Both the position numbers and the translations under genes were made by a program. The notes under the pieces are model-generated. The model had not been told where the DNA came from. It did not search any database and saw only the letters and a list, made by a program, of their open reading frames with translations. 64,000 nt of DNA from Pseudarthrobacter chlorophenolicus (lineage in GTDB: Bacteria; Actinomycetota; Actinomycetes; Actinomycetales; Micrococcaceae): assembly GCF_000962805.1 (NCBI RefSeq), contig NZ_JZTW01000001.1, positions 496,001 through 560,000 of the forward strand, given 5' to 3'. Of this stretch, positions 54,277-63,180 are shown in pieces. The first letter of the stretch is position 1. The number at the start of each line of letters is the position of its first letter.

Positions 54277-55866
54277 GTGACTACTCCCACTGCATCCCAG
54301 ACTTCCCAGAAGCCGGTGCTGGTTGTTGACTATGGAGCCCAGTACGCGCAGCTGATTGCCCGCCGCGTCCGGGAAGCGAATGTGTATTCGGAAGTGGTTC
54401 CGCATACCTACACCACCGAACAGCTCCTCGCCAAGAACCCCGCCGCGATCATCCTTTCCGGCGGACCTTCCAGCGTTTATGCCGACGGCGCCCCCAGCGT
54501 GGGTGCCGATCTCTTCGAAGCAGGCGTACCCGTCTTCGGCATCTGCTACGGCTTCCAGGCCATGGCCAACGCACTGGGCGGCAAGGTGGACAAGACCGGC
54601 CTCCGGGAGTACGGCTCCACCCAGACCACCATCCTGGGCGAGGGGCGCTCCGTGCTCGAGGGCATGCCCCAGCACCAGAACACCTGGATGAGCCACGGCG
54701 ACTCCGTGCACGCGGCTCCGGAGGGCTTTGAGGTCCTGGCCACGACTGCCGGCGCCGAGGTTGCAGCCTTCGCCAACGAAGAAAAGTGCCTCTACGGCGT
54801 GCAGTGGCACCCCGAGGTCAAGCACTCGGCCTACGGCCAGCAGGTGCTGGAAAACTTCCTCTTCAAGGGCGCCAAGATCGAGCCCAACTGGACCACGGGG
54901 AACATCCTCGAAGAGCAGGTTGAGCGCATCCGCAACCAGATCGGCGACGCCAGGGTCATCTGCGGCCTCTCCGGCGGCGTCGATTCCGCCGTCGCAGCGG
55001 CCCTGGTCCAGCGCGCCGTGGGCGACCAGCTCACCTGTGTGTTCGTTGACCACGGCCTGCTCCGCGAAGGCGAAGCGGAACAGGTGGAGCGCGACTTCGT
55101 CGCCGCCACCGGCGTCAAGCTCTACATCGCGAACGAGCAGGAGCGCTTCCTCTCGGCCCTGGCCGGAGTGAGCGATCCCGAAACCAAGCGCAAGATCATC
55201 GGCCGCGAATTCATCCGCGCCTTCGAAGAAGCCGAACTGGCCATCATCGCCGAGGCCGCCGCGCACGGCGAGAAGATCAAGTTCCTGGTCCAGGGCACCC
55301 TGTACCCGGACGTCGTCGAATCCGGCGGCGGCGAAGGTGCAGCAAACATCAAGAGCCACCACAACGTGGGCGGCCTCCCCGAGGACCTGCAGTTTGAGCT
55401 CGTTGAGCCGTTGCGGGCCCTGTTTAAGGACGAGGTCCGTGCCGTGGGCGCCCAGCTGGGACTGCCCCAGGAGATCGTGGGACGCCAGCCGTTCCCCGGC
55501 CCCGGCCTTGGAATCCGGATCGTCGGCGACGTCACCAAGGAGCGCCTGGACCTGCTGCGCAAGGCCGACGCCATCGCCCGCGCCGAGCTCACCGCCGCAG
55601 GCCTGGACAACGAAGTGTGGCAGATGCCCGTCGTGCTGCTGGCGGACGTCCGCAGCGTCGGCGTCATGGGCGATGGCCGCACCTACGGCCACCCCATCGT
55701 CCTGCGCCCGGTCTCTTCGGAGGACGCCATGACGGCTGACTGGTCACGCCTGCCCTATGACCTCCTGGCCCGGATCTCCAACCGGATCACCAACGAGGTG
55801 GACGGCGTTAACCGCGTCGTGCTCGATGTCACCAGCAAGCCGCCGGGAACCATCGAGTGGGAATAG
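54277..55866 (+). CDS. guaA: GMP synthase (glutamine-hydrolysing)
   Basis: 529 residues. The N-terminal class I glutaminase shows [18 protein letters not shown] with the catalytic Cys (near 91) and [10 protein letters not shown] with the His-Glu pair. The ATP-pyrophosphatase domain has the P-loop [16 protein letters not shown] (near 230), and the dimerisation domain ends in KPPGTIEWE. It converts XMP from GuaB to GMP. Leaderless GTG start; a strong hairpin terminator follows. Confidence 0.97.
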   Translation: MTTPTASQTSQKPVLVVDYGAQYAQLIARRVREANVYSEVVPHTYTTEQLLAKNPAAIILSGGPSSVYADGAPSVGADLFEAGVPVFGICYGFQAMANALGGKVDKTGLREYGSTQTTILGEGRSVLEGMPQHQNTWMSHGDSVHAAPEGFEVLATTAGAEVAAFANEEKCLYGVQWHPEVKHSAYGQQVLENFLFKGAKIEPNWTTGNILEEQVERIRNQIGDARVICGLSGGVDSAVAAALVQRAVGDQLTCVFVDHGLLREGEAEQVERDFVAATGVKLYIANEQERFLSALAGVSDPETKRKIIGREFIRAFEEAELAIIAEAAAHGEKIKFLVQGTLYPDVVESGGGEGAANIKSHHNVGGLPEDLQFELVEPLRALFKDEVRAVGAQLGLPQEIVGRQPFPGPGLGIRIVGDVTKERLDLLRKADAIARAELTAAGLDNEVWQMPVVLLADVRSVGVMGDGRTYGHPIVLRPVSSEDAMTADWSRLPYDLLARISNRITNEVDGVNRVVLDVTSKPPGTIEWE

Positions 55867-55876
55867 CATCCTGAAG

Positions 55877-55908
55877 TGGCCGGCCTCCGTTGACGGAGGC
55901 CGGCCATT
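55877..55908 (+). terminator. Intrinsic terminator after guaA
   Basis: A perfect 14-bp stem (TGGCCGGCCTCCGT at 55877-55890, complement at 55893-55906) with a 2-nt loop ends in a short T-rich run (TTTCTGT). Confidence 0.82.
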
Positions 55909-55982
55909 TCTGTCTTGCTGTGAAAAACCCCTAATTTCGCTGCTCCAGTGTTGCGGTCTCTCAGTCCGGGCGCGGAAGCGGC

Positions 55983-55995
55983 TACTCTCGAACCT
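55983..55995 (+). promoter_or_regulatory. Leaderless -10 deciding the start of the helicase-like gene
   Basis: TACTCT (55983-55988) is followed by 7 nt and ATG 55996. This favours that ATG over the in-frame ATG at 55948. Confidence 0.5.
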
Positions 55996-58900
55996 ATGCC
56001 GGTATGGTCCAGGGCGTCACGTGCAAACGCAGAAAAGAAGGCAGAAGTGTCAGTAGGTCAAGGCCACCCGGAAGGCTCGGAAGAGCTTCGTAAATGGCTG
56101 TCCGGGCTCAAACCCGTCACCGGGGCAGACACAATGCTGCGCTTCACCAAGACGCCCGAAGGTTCCATAGACCTCACCTCTGCCCACCCCTCTGGCCTGG
56201 CCCAGCTCATGGCCGGGCGCCGCACCCGCCTGTCCACGCTGATCCGCGATCAGCAGCAGTACGTGGTGGCTGCCAGGGCATCCCGCAACATCCGGTCCAA
56301 GATCTTCGAACTGTCCAACGACCGCGGCATCGACGCAGGGTACCTCTCCGCGGGCACCGTGGTGTGGACATCCGCCGTCGGAGGCAAACCGCAACGGGTG
56401 TCCGCGCCCGTCATGCTCACGGCGATCTCCCTCACCGTCCGGCCCGGGGAAGACGACTACGAGCTCCAGCTGACAGAGCAGGCACACATCAACCCCGCGT
56501 TGGTCCGCCACCTGAAGTCCGTCCACGGCATTGTCTTCGACGTCAACGCCGTCACCCGGCTCGCGTACAGCACAGCGCGTTTCGATCCCCAGCCCGTCCT
56601 GGACCGGCTGGGTACGCTCATCCGCCCCATCCACGGCGCCGAAGCGCAGCACAACCTGCTGGTGTCAACGTTTGCGGACCTTTCCGGGAACCTTGACGAC
56701 CCATGGATCAACGACTCCAACCCGATCGTCTCCGCCCTGGCCACGGCCGGCGGCGGCGAAGTGGTGGATGTCGAAGCCCCGGATCCCTCCCGCTTCCCCC
56801 CGCTGGACAGCCGGCATCCCCAGGACGAACTGCTCCTTTTGGACGCTGACACGGACCAGCAGTATGTGGTGGACGCCGCCCGTGCCGGCGACTCGCTGGT
56901 GGTCAGCAGCCCGCCCGGAACCGGGCAGACGCAGACGGCCATCAACACCATCGGCGCCCTGGTGGACGCGGGCCGGACCGTCCTGGTGGTAGGGGACCGG
57001 CGCGCCAGCCTGAACGAGGTTTCCGGCCAGCTCGAAGCCCTGGGCCTCGAATCGATCCTGTTCCAGTTGTCCGGGAATGTCACCGCGCAGCAGCTGAAGT
57101 CACAGCTGGTCCGCGCCATTGTCCGGAACGAGAAGTCCCTCAAGCCACAGCTGGGGAACCTGCACAGCACGTTGACCGAGCACCGCCACGCGCTGATGGA
57201 CCACGTGGCGTCCCTGCACAATGTCCGCGACCGGTGGGGTTGCTCGCCCTACCAGGCCATGCAGTCGCTGGCCGAGCTGACCTCCATTTATCCCGCACCC
57301 GCCACCACCGTGCGGCTGAAGCGAAGCGTCCTTGACAGCATCCGAGACCGGGAGGAACTCGCGGGCCGGCTCCAGCGGGCAGCGGAGCTGGGCAGCTTCA
57401 GCAAGGCCTCCACCACCAGCCCGTGGCATGGCGCCCGGCTCCTGACACGCAAGGAAACGGAAGAAGCCCAGGACCTGGTCCGGGCCATTGCAAAGAGCCT
57501 TCCCGTGCTCCGGGAGCGGATGAATGCCGTGGCCGAGCACGCGGAAATCCGGCTTGGCAAATCCTTCGCCGAATGGGGCGAGCAGCTGGAGCTGCTGGTC
57601 GCCGTGCGCGAAAGCCTGGACAAGTTCACACCGGATATCTTCGACCGGCCGGTCACCGACCTCATTTCCGCCACCGCACCCTCGGCCTGGCGGCGGGAAC
57701 GCGGGATCGAAATGACCTCCATGCAGCGGTCGCGGCTCCGCCGCGTGGCCAAGGAGTACGTCCGGCCGGGCGTCCACATCGCAGACCTGCACACGTCCCT
57801 GGTCCTGGTCCAGGAACAGCGTGCCCGCTGGGCAGGCTACGCCACCACCCAACGGCACCCTGCCGTCCCCTCCGGGCTGGCGGAGATGAACGCCCTGTAC
57901 CGCGAACTTGACCAGGAGCTGGCCAGCCTTGGTGAGTGCCTGAAGCACACGGCAGGGGGCGGGGCGCTGTCCACTGTCCGCTACGAAGAGCTCCTGGAGC
58001 GGCTGGAGCGGCTGGTTGCGGACACAGACACGCTCAAGACGCTCCCCGAGCGGACGCTCCTCATCGAGAACATGCGGGAGCACGGCCTGGGCGAGCTCCT
58101 GGCCGACCTCGCCGAACGTGAAGTTCCTGCCGGATCGGTGGCTGCCGAACTTGAACTGGCCTGGTGGCAGTCAGCCCTTGAGGCCATGATCAGCGGAGAC
58201 GACTACCTCGCCATGTCCGACGGCGATGCCCTGCGCCAGCTGGAAGCCGAGTACCGGCTCGCGGACAACGCCCACATCGCCAGCGGTGCAGCACGCCTGC
58301 GCTGGGACCTGGCGGAGCGTTGGCGGGCAGCCATCGGGGACCAGCCCCGGCAGGCCGGCCTCCTGCGCAGCCTGCTCAAGGACGGCCGGGTTTCACTGCC
58401 CGCGCTGACCGCCCAGGCGCCGGACCTGATCGGCACGCTGGTTCCGGTCTGGTCGGTGAGCCCCTACCTCATGAGCGGACTCCTTCCTGCGGAACAGCAC
58501 TTCGACGCCGTAGTGATCCTCGACGCCGAAGCCACAAGCCTGCAGGCGGTCCTGCCTTCCATCGCCCGCGCCCGGCAAGTCATTGCCTTCGGCGACGCCC
58601 GCATCGCCAGTCCCCGCAGCTTCACGGTGGGAGTGGAGCGGCTCGCGCCCGGCGAGTCCGCGCACCAGCGGGTCGAGAGCGCCTTCAAAGCCCTCTCCGC
58701 CGTGCTGCCGGTGTGGCAGCTCACCAACGTCTACCGCGGCGTGGACGAGGACCTGGTGCTGCAGCTGAGCAGGAACTTCTACGACGGCGGACTCCGCCGC
58801 CTTCCCGAGGGACAGTCGGCCACTGGGCTGGACCGGTCCTTGCTCGTGGAGTACTTGCCGGACGGCACCGGCCTGCCCAGCGCCGACCACGAGGGCGTGG

Positions 58901-60249
58901 AGTCCGTGGTAGCCGAGGTCAACCGCGTGGTGGAGCTGGTGTTCGAGCACGCTCGGCTGCGGCCCAGGACGTCCCTGGCGGTTGTCACAGCAAGCCTGCG
59001 GCATGCCGCGAGGATCGGCGAGTCCATCCGGCTCCAGTTGCCCAACTACCCCGGGCTGGCCAGCTTCTTCGGCGCGGGTCCGGAGTCCTTCCGGGTTGTC
59101 GACCTCGAACGGGCGCAGGGGCTGGTGCGGGACCATGTCATTTTCTCGCCCGGCTACGGGCGCACGCCCCACGGGCGTGCCCTTCACAACTTCGGCCCGC
59201 TCTCCGCCGAGGGCGGCCGGGAGAAGTTTGCGCTGGCCATGACACGTGCCCGCCGTTCCATCCACGTTCTGACGTGCTTCCGCCCGGAGGACCTGGACCA
59301 CACCAGGCTGTCCCACGGTGCCCAGGACCTGTACGCGCTCCTTGACCGCGAAATTTCGGGCAACACGGACCTCGGCACTCCGGCGTCCCGGGCGGCTGCC
59401 AGCGAGCAGGCGCTCGGCGCCGACCCGCTCGTTGCCGACCTCGGCGACAGGCTTCGTGCACGGGGCGCCCGGGTGTGGCACCAGTACGACGGCGTCATCG
59501 ACGTGGTGGCGGCAGCGGACCCACTGGGCACCATGGGCCAGGATGAGGCCGACCTTCCCTGGCCGGTGGCCATCGAATCCGACGGTACCGAGCAGTACCG
59601 CACCATGAGCGTGCGTGAGCGCAGCCGGCTGCGCCCGCAGATGCTGGAGCGGCTGGGCTGGCGGTACATGCCGCTGTGGACCATTGAAGTGTTCACCGAT
59701 CCTTCGGCCTGCGCAGACCGCATTGCAGGGTACCTGGGGCTGGAACGGGTGGTCTTTCCAGGCCGCACGGCCGAGTCCGCCGGTTTCCTTGACGATGACG
59801 TCCACCAGGCGCTGAATGGAATCGACGCCGCGCAGCCTGCGTCGCTTCCGCATCCGGACACTATCGGGCCGGGGTTCAGGCGTGGCGCCGCGCGGGGTGA
59901 AGAACGTCATGAAGCCCAGGACGATCCAGCATCAACCGGCGCCGACGACGCCGCTGCAGCACCAGAGAATGAGAAGGCTGACACCGTGACCCCGAAAGAT
60001 GCCGTGACGCCGCAGGACGCAGTAAATCCGGAGGACGCGGAGAGCACAGCGGACGCGGCCGACACCGAACGCGCCACAAGTTCCGGCGATGCCGCGCCTG
60101 CGGAAGAGGCCGGCCCGCCGGCAGCGCACGGCCGGGTGGAGGGCGTACTGCCCAAGACCGCCGCGGAAGATGACCCGCGGGCATGGGGCGATCGCGACGA
60201 CGACCATGATGCATGGTTGAAGGAGCAGAAGCCCCCGCACTGGGGCTGA
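55996..60249 (+). CDS. Large SF1 (Upf1/DNA2-like) helicase-like protein with C-terminal Vsr/DUF559-like domain, Walker A lysine replaced
   Basis: 1417 residues. Residues ~1-260 are an N-terminal region without clear motif. The P-loop reads SSPPGTGQTQTAINT with Gln311 where a lysine is expected. A ~450-residue helical insertion follows. The Walker B region reads VVILDAEATSLQAVL (Asp843) and not the usual DEAS/DEAQ, and the motif III region is AFGDARIASPRSF in place of GDPKQLPP. Motif VI-like FALAMTRARRSIHVL is near 1075. Residues ~1150-1265 resemble an endonuclease-fold domain (AIESDGTEQYRTMSVRERSR, LERLGWRYMPLW). The last ~140 residues are low-complexity with PxDAV repeats. It is probably ATPase-inactive or non-canonical; function unknown. 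Confidence 0.75.
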   Translation: MPVWSRASRANAEKKAEVSVGQGHPEGSEELRKWLSGLKPVTGADTMLRFTKTPEGSIDLTSAHPSGLAQLMAGRRTRLSTLIRDQQQYVVAARASRNIRSKIFELSNDRGIDAGYLSAGTVVWTSAVGGKPQRVSAPVMLTAISLTVRPGEDDYELQLTEQAHINPALVRHLKSVHGIVFDVNAVTRLAYSTARFDPQPVLDRLGTLIRPIHGAEAQHNLLVSTFADLSGNLDDPWINDSNPIVSALATAGGGEVVDVEAPDPSRFPPLDSRHPQDELLLLDADTDQQYVVDAARAGDSLVVSSPPGTGQTQTAINTIGALVDAGRTVLVVGDRRASLNEVSGQLEALGLESILFQLSGNVTAQQLKSQLVRAIVRNEKSLKPQLGNLHSTLTEHRHALMDHVASLHNVRDRWGCSPYQAMQSLAELTSIYPAPATTVRLKRSVLDSIRDREELAGRLQRAAELGSFSKASTTSPWHGARLLTRKETEEAQDLVRAIAKSLPVLRERMNAVAEHAEIRLGKSFAEWGEQLELLVAVRESLDKFTPDIFDRPVTDLISATAPSAWRRERGIEMTSMQRSRLRRVAKEYVRPGVHIADLHTSLVLVQEQRARWAGYATTQRHPAVPSGLAEMNALYRELDQELASLGECLKHTAGGGALSTVRYEELLERLERLVADTDTLKTLPERTLLIENMREHGLGELLADLAEREVPAGSVAAELELAWWQSALEAMISGDDYLAMSDGDALRQLEAEYRLADNAHIASGAARLRWDLAERWRAAIGDQPRQAGLLRSLLKDGRVSLPALTAQAPDLIGTLVPVWSVSPYLMSGLLPAEQHFDAVVILDAEATSLQAVLPSIARARQVIAFGDARIASPRSFTVGVERLAPGESAHQRVESAFKALSAVLPVWQLTNVYRGVDEDLVLQLSRNFYDGGLRRLPEGQSATGLDRSLLVEYLPDGTGLPSADHEGVESVVAEVNRVVELVFEHARLRPRTSLAVVTASLRHAARIGESIRLQLPNYPGLASFFGAGPESFRVVDLERAQGLVRDHVIFSPGYGRTPHGRALHNFGPLSAEGGREKFALAMTRARRSIHVLTCFRPEDLDHTRLSHGAQDLYALLDREISGNTDLGTPASRAAASEQALGADPLVADLGDRLRARGARVWHQYDGVIDVVAAADPLGTMGQDEADLPWPVAIESDGTEQYRTMSVRERSRLRPQMLERLGWRYMPLWTIEVFTDPSACADRIAGYLGLERVVFPGRTAESAGFLDDDVHQALNGIDAAQPASLPHPDTIGPGFRRGAARGEERHEAQDDPASTGADDAAAAPENEKADTVTPKDAVTPQDAVNPEDAESTADAADTERATSSGDAAPAEEAGPPAAHGRVEGVLPKTAAEDDPRAWGDRDDDHDAWLKEQKPPHWG

Positions 60250-60280
60250 CGGCACGTAGGCCCATGGGCGTGATTGTCAT

Positions 60281-60302
60281 GCCCTGCCGGACACGGCAGG
60301 GC
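60281..60302. terminator. Hairpin between convergent genes
   Basis: GCCCTGCCG (60281-60289) pairs perfectly with CGGCAGGGC (60294-60302) around a 4-nt loop in the 56-base gap between the helicase-like gene and the SAF-domain gene; it could serve both. Confidence 0.6.
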
Positions 60303-60305
60303 CGG

Positions 60306-61034
60306 TCACGACGGCGGTCCTACCAGGACGAAAAACAGTTTGCCCTGCGTGGACGCCCCCGCCAGCCGCGCTGACTGCTCAGCGGTGGCCGCCACCACGA
60401 TCAGGCCGTCGGTTTCTGCGGTGCCCAGCCATTGTCCGCCATGGCCACCTTTGGCCGCGGTCCAGAGGACGGGGACCCCCGAGGCGAGGACTTCCGAGGG
60501 TCCCTGCTGGTCGAACCCGTTTCCGGATGTCAGGACGACGTTCACCAGTTGCCCGGGCGAAACCAGTTGAACGGATGAGGCATCGGCCATCCGCAAGGGA
60601 ACGGCGGCCGACCCCGGGGGAGTGCCGGTAAGCAGCCCCGGGCCCAGGAGCTGGACGTCAGTGACCAGCTGCCCTTTCCGCAGCGGCGCTGCCAACTGCT
60701 TGCCTGCCGCCTGAGCCTGCTCAGCCAGCATGCCCTCGGACAGCAGCCCGGGCGGTACCCGCACCGGAACAAGGTCCGTGGCCGTGACAGCTGTTCCGGC
60801 GGGCAGGTCCCTCGCCGCGGACAGGGCTGTGACAGTGCTCGCCGGCGCGGGGGTGAGCTGGTGGACCGTCATGGACGCCGCTGCGCAGAGAAGCAGGGCC
60901 ACCGCGAGGCGCCGGTTGCGGTTGAGCCATCCGGCCACGCGGGTCAGCGGGCTGCCGCGCCGTGACGCGGCAGCGCCCTTTTGGGCTTGGAGGACTGACG
61001 GTCTGCGGTGGGCACGAAGGGGATGTGCAGGCAT
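60306..61034 (-). CDS. SAF-domain protein (CpaB/RcpC-like), single TM
   Basis: 242 residues. A basic N-terminus (LRAHRRPSVLQAQKG) is followed by one TM helix (RLAVALLLCAAASMTVHQL, about 40-58), then a SAF domain (VTALSAARDLPAGTAVTATD, LRKGQLVTDVQLLGPGLL). SAF domains of this layout occur in CpaB/RcpC, the Flp-pilus assembly proteins, but no other tad/cpa pilus gene is in the window, so it may have a different envelope role. ATG 61034 has TAGCGT 6 nt upstream. Confidence 0.8.
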   Translation of the reverse strand: MPAHPLRAHRRPSVLQAQKGAAASRRGSPLTRVAGWLNRNRRLAVALLLCAAASMTVHQLTPAPASTVTALSAARDLPAGTAVTATDLVPVRVPPGLLSEGMLAEQAQAAGKQLAAPLRKGQLVTDVQLLGPGLLTGTPPGSAAVPLRMADASSVQLVSPGQLVNVVLTSGNGFDQQGPSEVLASGVPVLWTAAKGGHGGQWLGTAETDGLIVVAATAEQSARLAGASTQGKLFFVLVGPPS

Positions 61035-61046
61035 GCCTTCACGCTA
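61035..61046 (-). promoter_or_regulatory. Leaderless -10 of the SAF-domain gene
   Basis: On the minus strand TAGCGT (61046-61041) precedes ATG 61034 by 6 nt. Confidence 0.5.
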
Positions 61047-61068
61047 GGTGGGCAGGCATGGCAGACGA

Positions 61069-61125
61069 CAGCGGCCCCGGTCCTATGTGGACAACGTGGT
61101 GCTGTCCTCAGGTCCGGGGCCGCTG
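61069..61125 (-). terminator. Long-loop inverted repeat after the FmdB gene
   Basis: CAGCGGCCCCGG (61069-61080) is perfectly complementary to 61114-61125, with a 33-nt loop. It follows the FmdB gene on the minus strand and could end its transcript or be a protein-binding site. Confidence 0.4.
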
Positions 61126-61163
61126 GCAGTCCAAAGTGCGTGGGTGACCGGTGCGGACCGGTG

Positions 61164-61424
61164 TCAGCTCGCGGCAGCCGCCGGGGCGGGCGCCGGAGCA
61201 GGGGCTGCCGGGGCAGCAGGTGCTGCGGAGACGGTGCTGCCCTTGGAGTCGCGGGAGTCAGTGCGGTAGAAGCCCGATCCCTTGAACACGACGCCCACGC
61301 TGTTGAACTTCTTGCGCAGCGTCCCTTCGCATTCCGGGCAGGACGTCAGTGAACTGTCCGAGAATGACTGGACGATGTCAAAAGCATGGCCGCAATCCTT
61401 GCAGGCGTAAGCATATGTTGGCAC
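61164..61424 (-). CDS. FmdB-family putative regulatory zinc-ribbon protein
   Basis: 86 residues, GTG start with GGAGG about 7 nt upstream. The N-terminal ~50 residues are the FmdB/CxxC zinc ribbon: YACKDCGHAFDIVQSFSD and SCPECEGTLRKKFNSVGVVF, with two CxxC pairs for one Zn. The C-terminal ~20 residues are a low-complexity Ala/Pro run (APAAPAPAPAPAAAAS). The family's role is unknown, with a proposed link to regulation. A near-perfect CIRCE operator lies 64-90 bases upstream, suggesting HrcA (heat-shock) control. Confidence 0.85.
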   Translation of the reverse strand: MPTYAYACKDCGHAFDIVQSFSDSSLTSCPECEGTLRKKFNSVGVVFKGSGFYRTDSRDSKGSTVSAAPAAPAAPAPAPAPAAAAS

Positions 61425-61487
61425 TGGTGCTCCTCCTCTGGGGCAAACGAGAGGTCCCGTGCTGCCACCCGTTCCACTGGTGGTCCG

Positions 61488-61514
61488 TTAGCAGTCGCAG
61501 GGCCTGAGTGCTAA
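61488..61514. promoter_or_regulatory. CIRCE operator (HrcA site) upstream of the FmdB gene
   Basis: TTAGCAGTC-N9-GAGTGCTAA matches the CIRCE consensus at 17 of 18 arm positions. On the minus strand a -10-like TAGAAT (61519-61514) abuts it, so the expected transcription start of the FmdB gene (~61507) falls inside the operator. Confidence 0.8.
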
Positions 61515-61546
61515 TTCTATCATCCCCGTCCACCGGCCGTCCGGGT

Positions 61547-62167
61547 TCAGGGAGCGCCTGCCAGGACCCGCAGTCCGCCCGGAGTCAGGACGGCCGGAAC
61601 GGGGCGGTCGAACTCCTCGGCGGGGATCCGCCCGGCAGGCAGGAGTTCTTCGTCGTAGATAACAGCGGCGAGCGGAATATGCTTCCCGGCAGTGTCCAGA
61701 TGGCCCAGGAACTTGTCGTAGTAGCCGCCGCCCTGGCCGATCCGGTTTCCGGAAAGATCAACAGCAGTGGCCGGAATGAACAGCCCGGACGCCCCGCCGG
61801 CCACATCCGGCCCGTGACGCGGCCCGTCAGGTTCCATGACGGGCGCGTAGCGGCTGCGGGCAAATGGCATGCCGGGAGACCAAAATACCCAGCTCAGTTC
61901 CCGCGCGGGTTCGCACACCGGCAGCAGCACCCGGTGTCCGCGGGCGTGGAGGGCCTGGATCAGCGGCAGGGTGGGGGGTTCGACGCCGACGCCCAGGTAG
62001 ACGCAGAAGGTTGCGGTCCTGCCGTCCGCAAGGGAGCCGGCCCAGGCTGTGCCATGTTCGGCGAGGGCGAGGCCGGCCTCCTCCAAGGCCGACGGCGGGA
62101 GTCCGGCGCGGCGGGCGCGGTGGGCGGTCCGGATGCCGTCCTTGGCGCCGTTCTGATGTTCGGTCAT
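61547..62167 (-). CDS. 5-formyltetrahydrofolate cyclo-ligase
   Basis: 206 residues from ATG 62167 (MTEHQNGAKDGIRTAHRARR), chosen because GGAGGG precedes it by about 6 nt; the frame is open 12 codons further. The enzyme converts 5-formyl-THF to 5,10-methenyl-THF using ATP. Conserved features are the basic N-terminal IRTAHRARRAGLPP, the central VYLGVGVEPPTLPLI, and the substrate/ATP loop GNRIGQGGGYYDKFLGHLD. Together with fhs it replenishes one-carbon folates. It diverges from galU. Confidence 0.9.
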   Translation of the reverse strand: MTEHQNGAKDGIRTAHRARRAGLPPSALEEAGLALAEHGTAWAGSLADGRTATFCVYLGVGVEPPTLPLIQALHARGHRVLLPVCEPARELSWVFWSPGMPFARSRYAPVMEPDGPRHGPDVAGGASGLFIPATAVDLSGNRIGQGGGYYDKFLGHLDTAGKHIPLAAVIYDEELLPAGRIPAEEFDRPVPAVLTPGGLRVLAGAP

Positions 62168-62258
62168 GGGTTTTCCCTCCATTGCCGCGGGCGGCGGGTT
62201 CATGTGCAGGTCCGCGCCGGGACCGGACGGCTGATTACTTAATGCTTGCCGCTGACGC

Positions 62259-62270
62259 TAGATTAGTCCG
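62259..62270 (+). promoter_or_regulatory. Leaderless -10 of galU
   Basis: TAGATT (62259-62264) is followed by 6 nt and GTG 62271. Confidence 0.55.
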
Positions 62271-63176
62271 GTGACTACCAGTAACCCGAGAGTTCGCAAA
62301 GCCGTCATCCCCGCTGCGGGGCTGGGCACCCGATTCCTTCCCGCCACCAAGGCTATGCCCAAAGAGATGCTTCCTGTGGTGGACAAGCCTGCCATCCAGT
62401 ACGTCGTGGAGGAAGCCGTTGGAGTCGGACTGAACGATGTCCTGATGATTACGGGACGCAACAAGCGGGCACTCGAGGACCACTTTGACCGTGTCCCATC
62501 GCTCGAGTCCACCCTCTCGGACAAGGGTGACACCAAGAAGCTGGAGTCCATCCAGGCCGCCAGCAACCTTGGCGACATCCACTACGTCCGCCAGGGCGAC
62601 CCCAACGGCCTCGGCCACGCCGTGCTGCGTGCCCGCCAGCACGTGGGCAACGAGCCCTTTGCGGTGCTCCTGGGTGATGACCTGATTGATGCCAGGGACG
62701 AGCTCCTGGGAACCATGATCGACGTGCAGGCCAAGACCGGCGGTTCGGTGGTTGCCCTTATCGAAGTGGATCCGTCCCAGATCAGCGCCTACGGCTGCGC
62801 GGACATCGAAGAGATCGACGGCGAAGGCTACGTCCGGATCAACAGGCTCGTTGAGAAGCCTGCAGCGGACGAGGCACCGTCCAACCTGGCAGTCATCGGC
62901 CGCTATGTGCTGCACCCCGCTGTCTTCGACGTGCTGGAGGAAACCGGCCCCGGCCGTGGTGGCGAGATCCAGCTGACCGACGCCCTGCAGGAGCTTGCCA
63001 CCGGCGAGGGTGAAGGCTATGGCGTTTATGGTGTGGTGTTCCGCGGACGCCGCTACGACACCGGTGACAAACTGAGCTACCTGAAGGCCTGCGTGCAGCT
63101 GGCCGTCGACAGTGATGACCTGGGCCCGGGCCTGCGGGAGTGGTTGCCGGGCTTCGCCGCCCAACTTTCCAAGTAA
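62271..63176 (+). CDS. galU: UTP-glucose-1-phosphate uridylyltransferase
   Basis: 301 residues. It makes UDP-glucose for cell-wall glycans and, via related sugars, for surface polysaccharides. The nucleotide-binding start KAVIPAAGLGTRFLPATKAM, PKEMLPVVDKPAIQYVVEEA, VLLGDDLID and the C-terminal RRYDTGDKLSYLKACVQLAV are conserved. The GTG start is leaderless. A GNAT acetyltransferase gene begins 4 bases after the stop, so the two are one transcript. Confidence 0.95.
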   Translation: MTTSNPRVRKAVIPAAGLGTRFLPATKAMPKEMLPVVDKPAIQYVVEEAVGVGLNDVLMITGRNKRALEDHFDRVPSLESTLSDKGDTKKLESIQAASNLGDIHYVRQGDPNGLGHAVLRARQHVGNEPFAVLLGDDLIDARDELLGTMIDVQAKTGGSVVALIEVDPSQISAYGCADIEEIDGEGYVRINRLVEKPAADEAPSNLAVIGRYVLHPAVFDVLEETGPGRGGEIQLTDALQELATGEGEGYGVYGVVFRGRRYDTGDKLSYLKACVQLAVDSDDLGPGLREWLPGFAAQLSK

Positions 63177-63180
63177 CACC

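Noticed and set aside
58393..59910. Antisense open frame of about 500 codons inside the helicase-like gene
   Set aside because: No motifs, and the sense frame runs through with helicase motifs and an endonuclease-fold domain.
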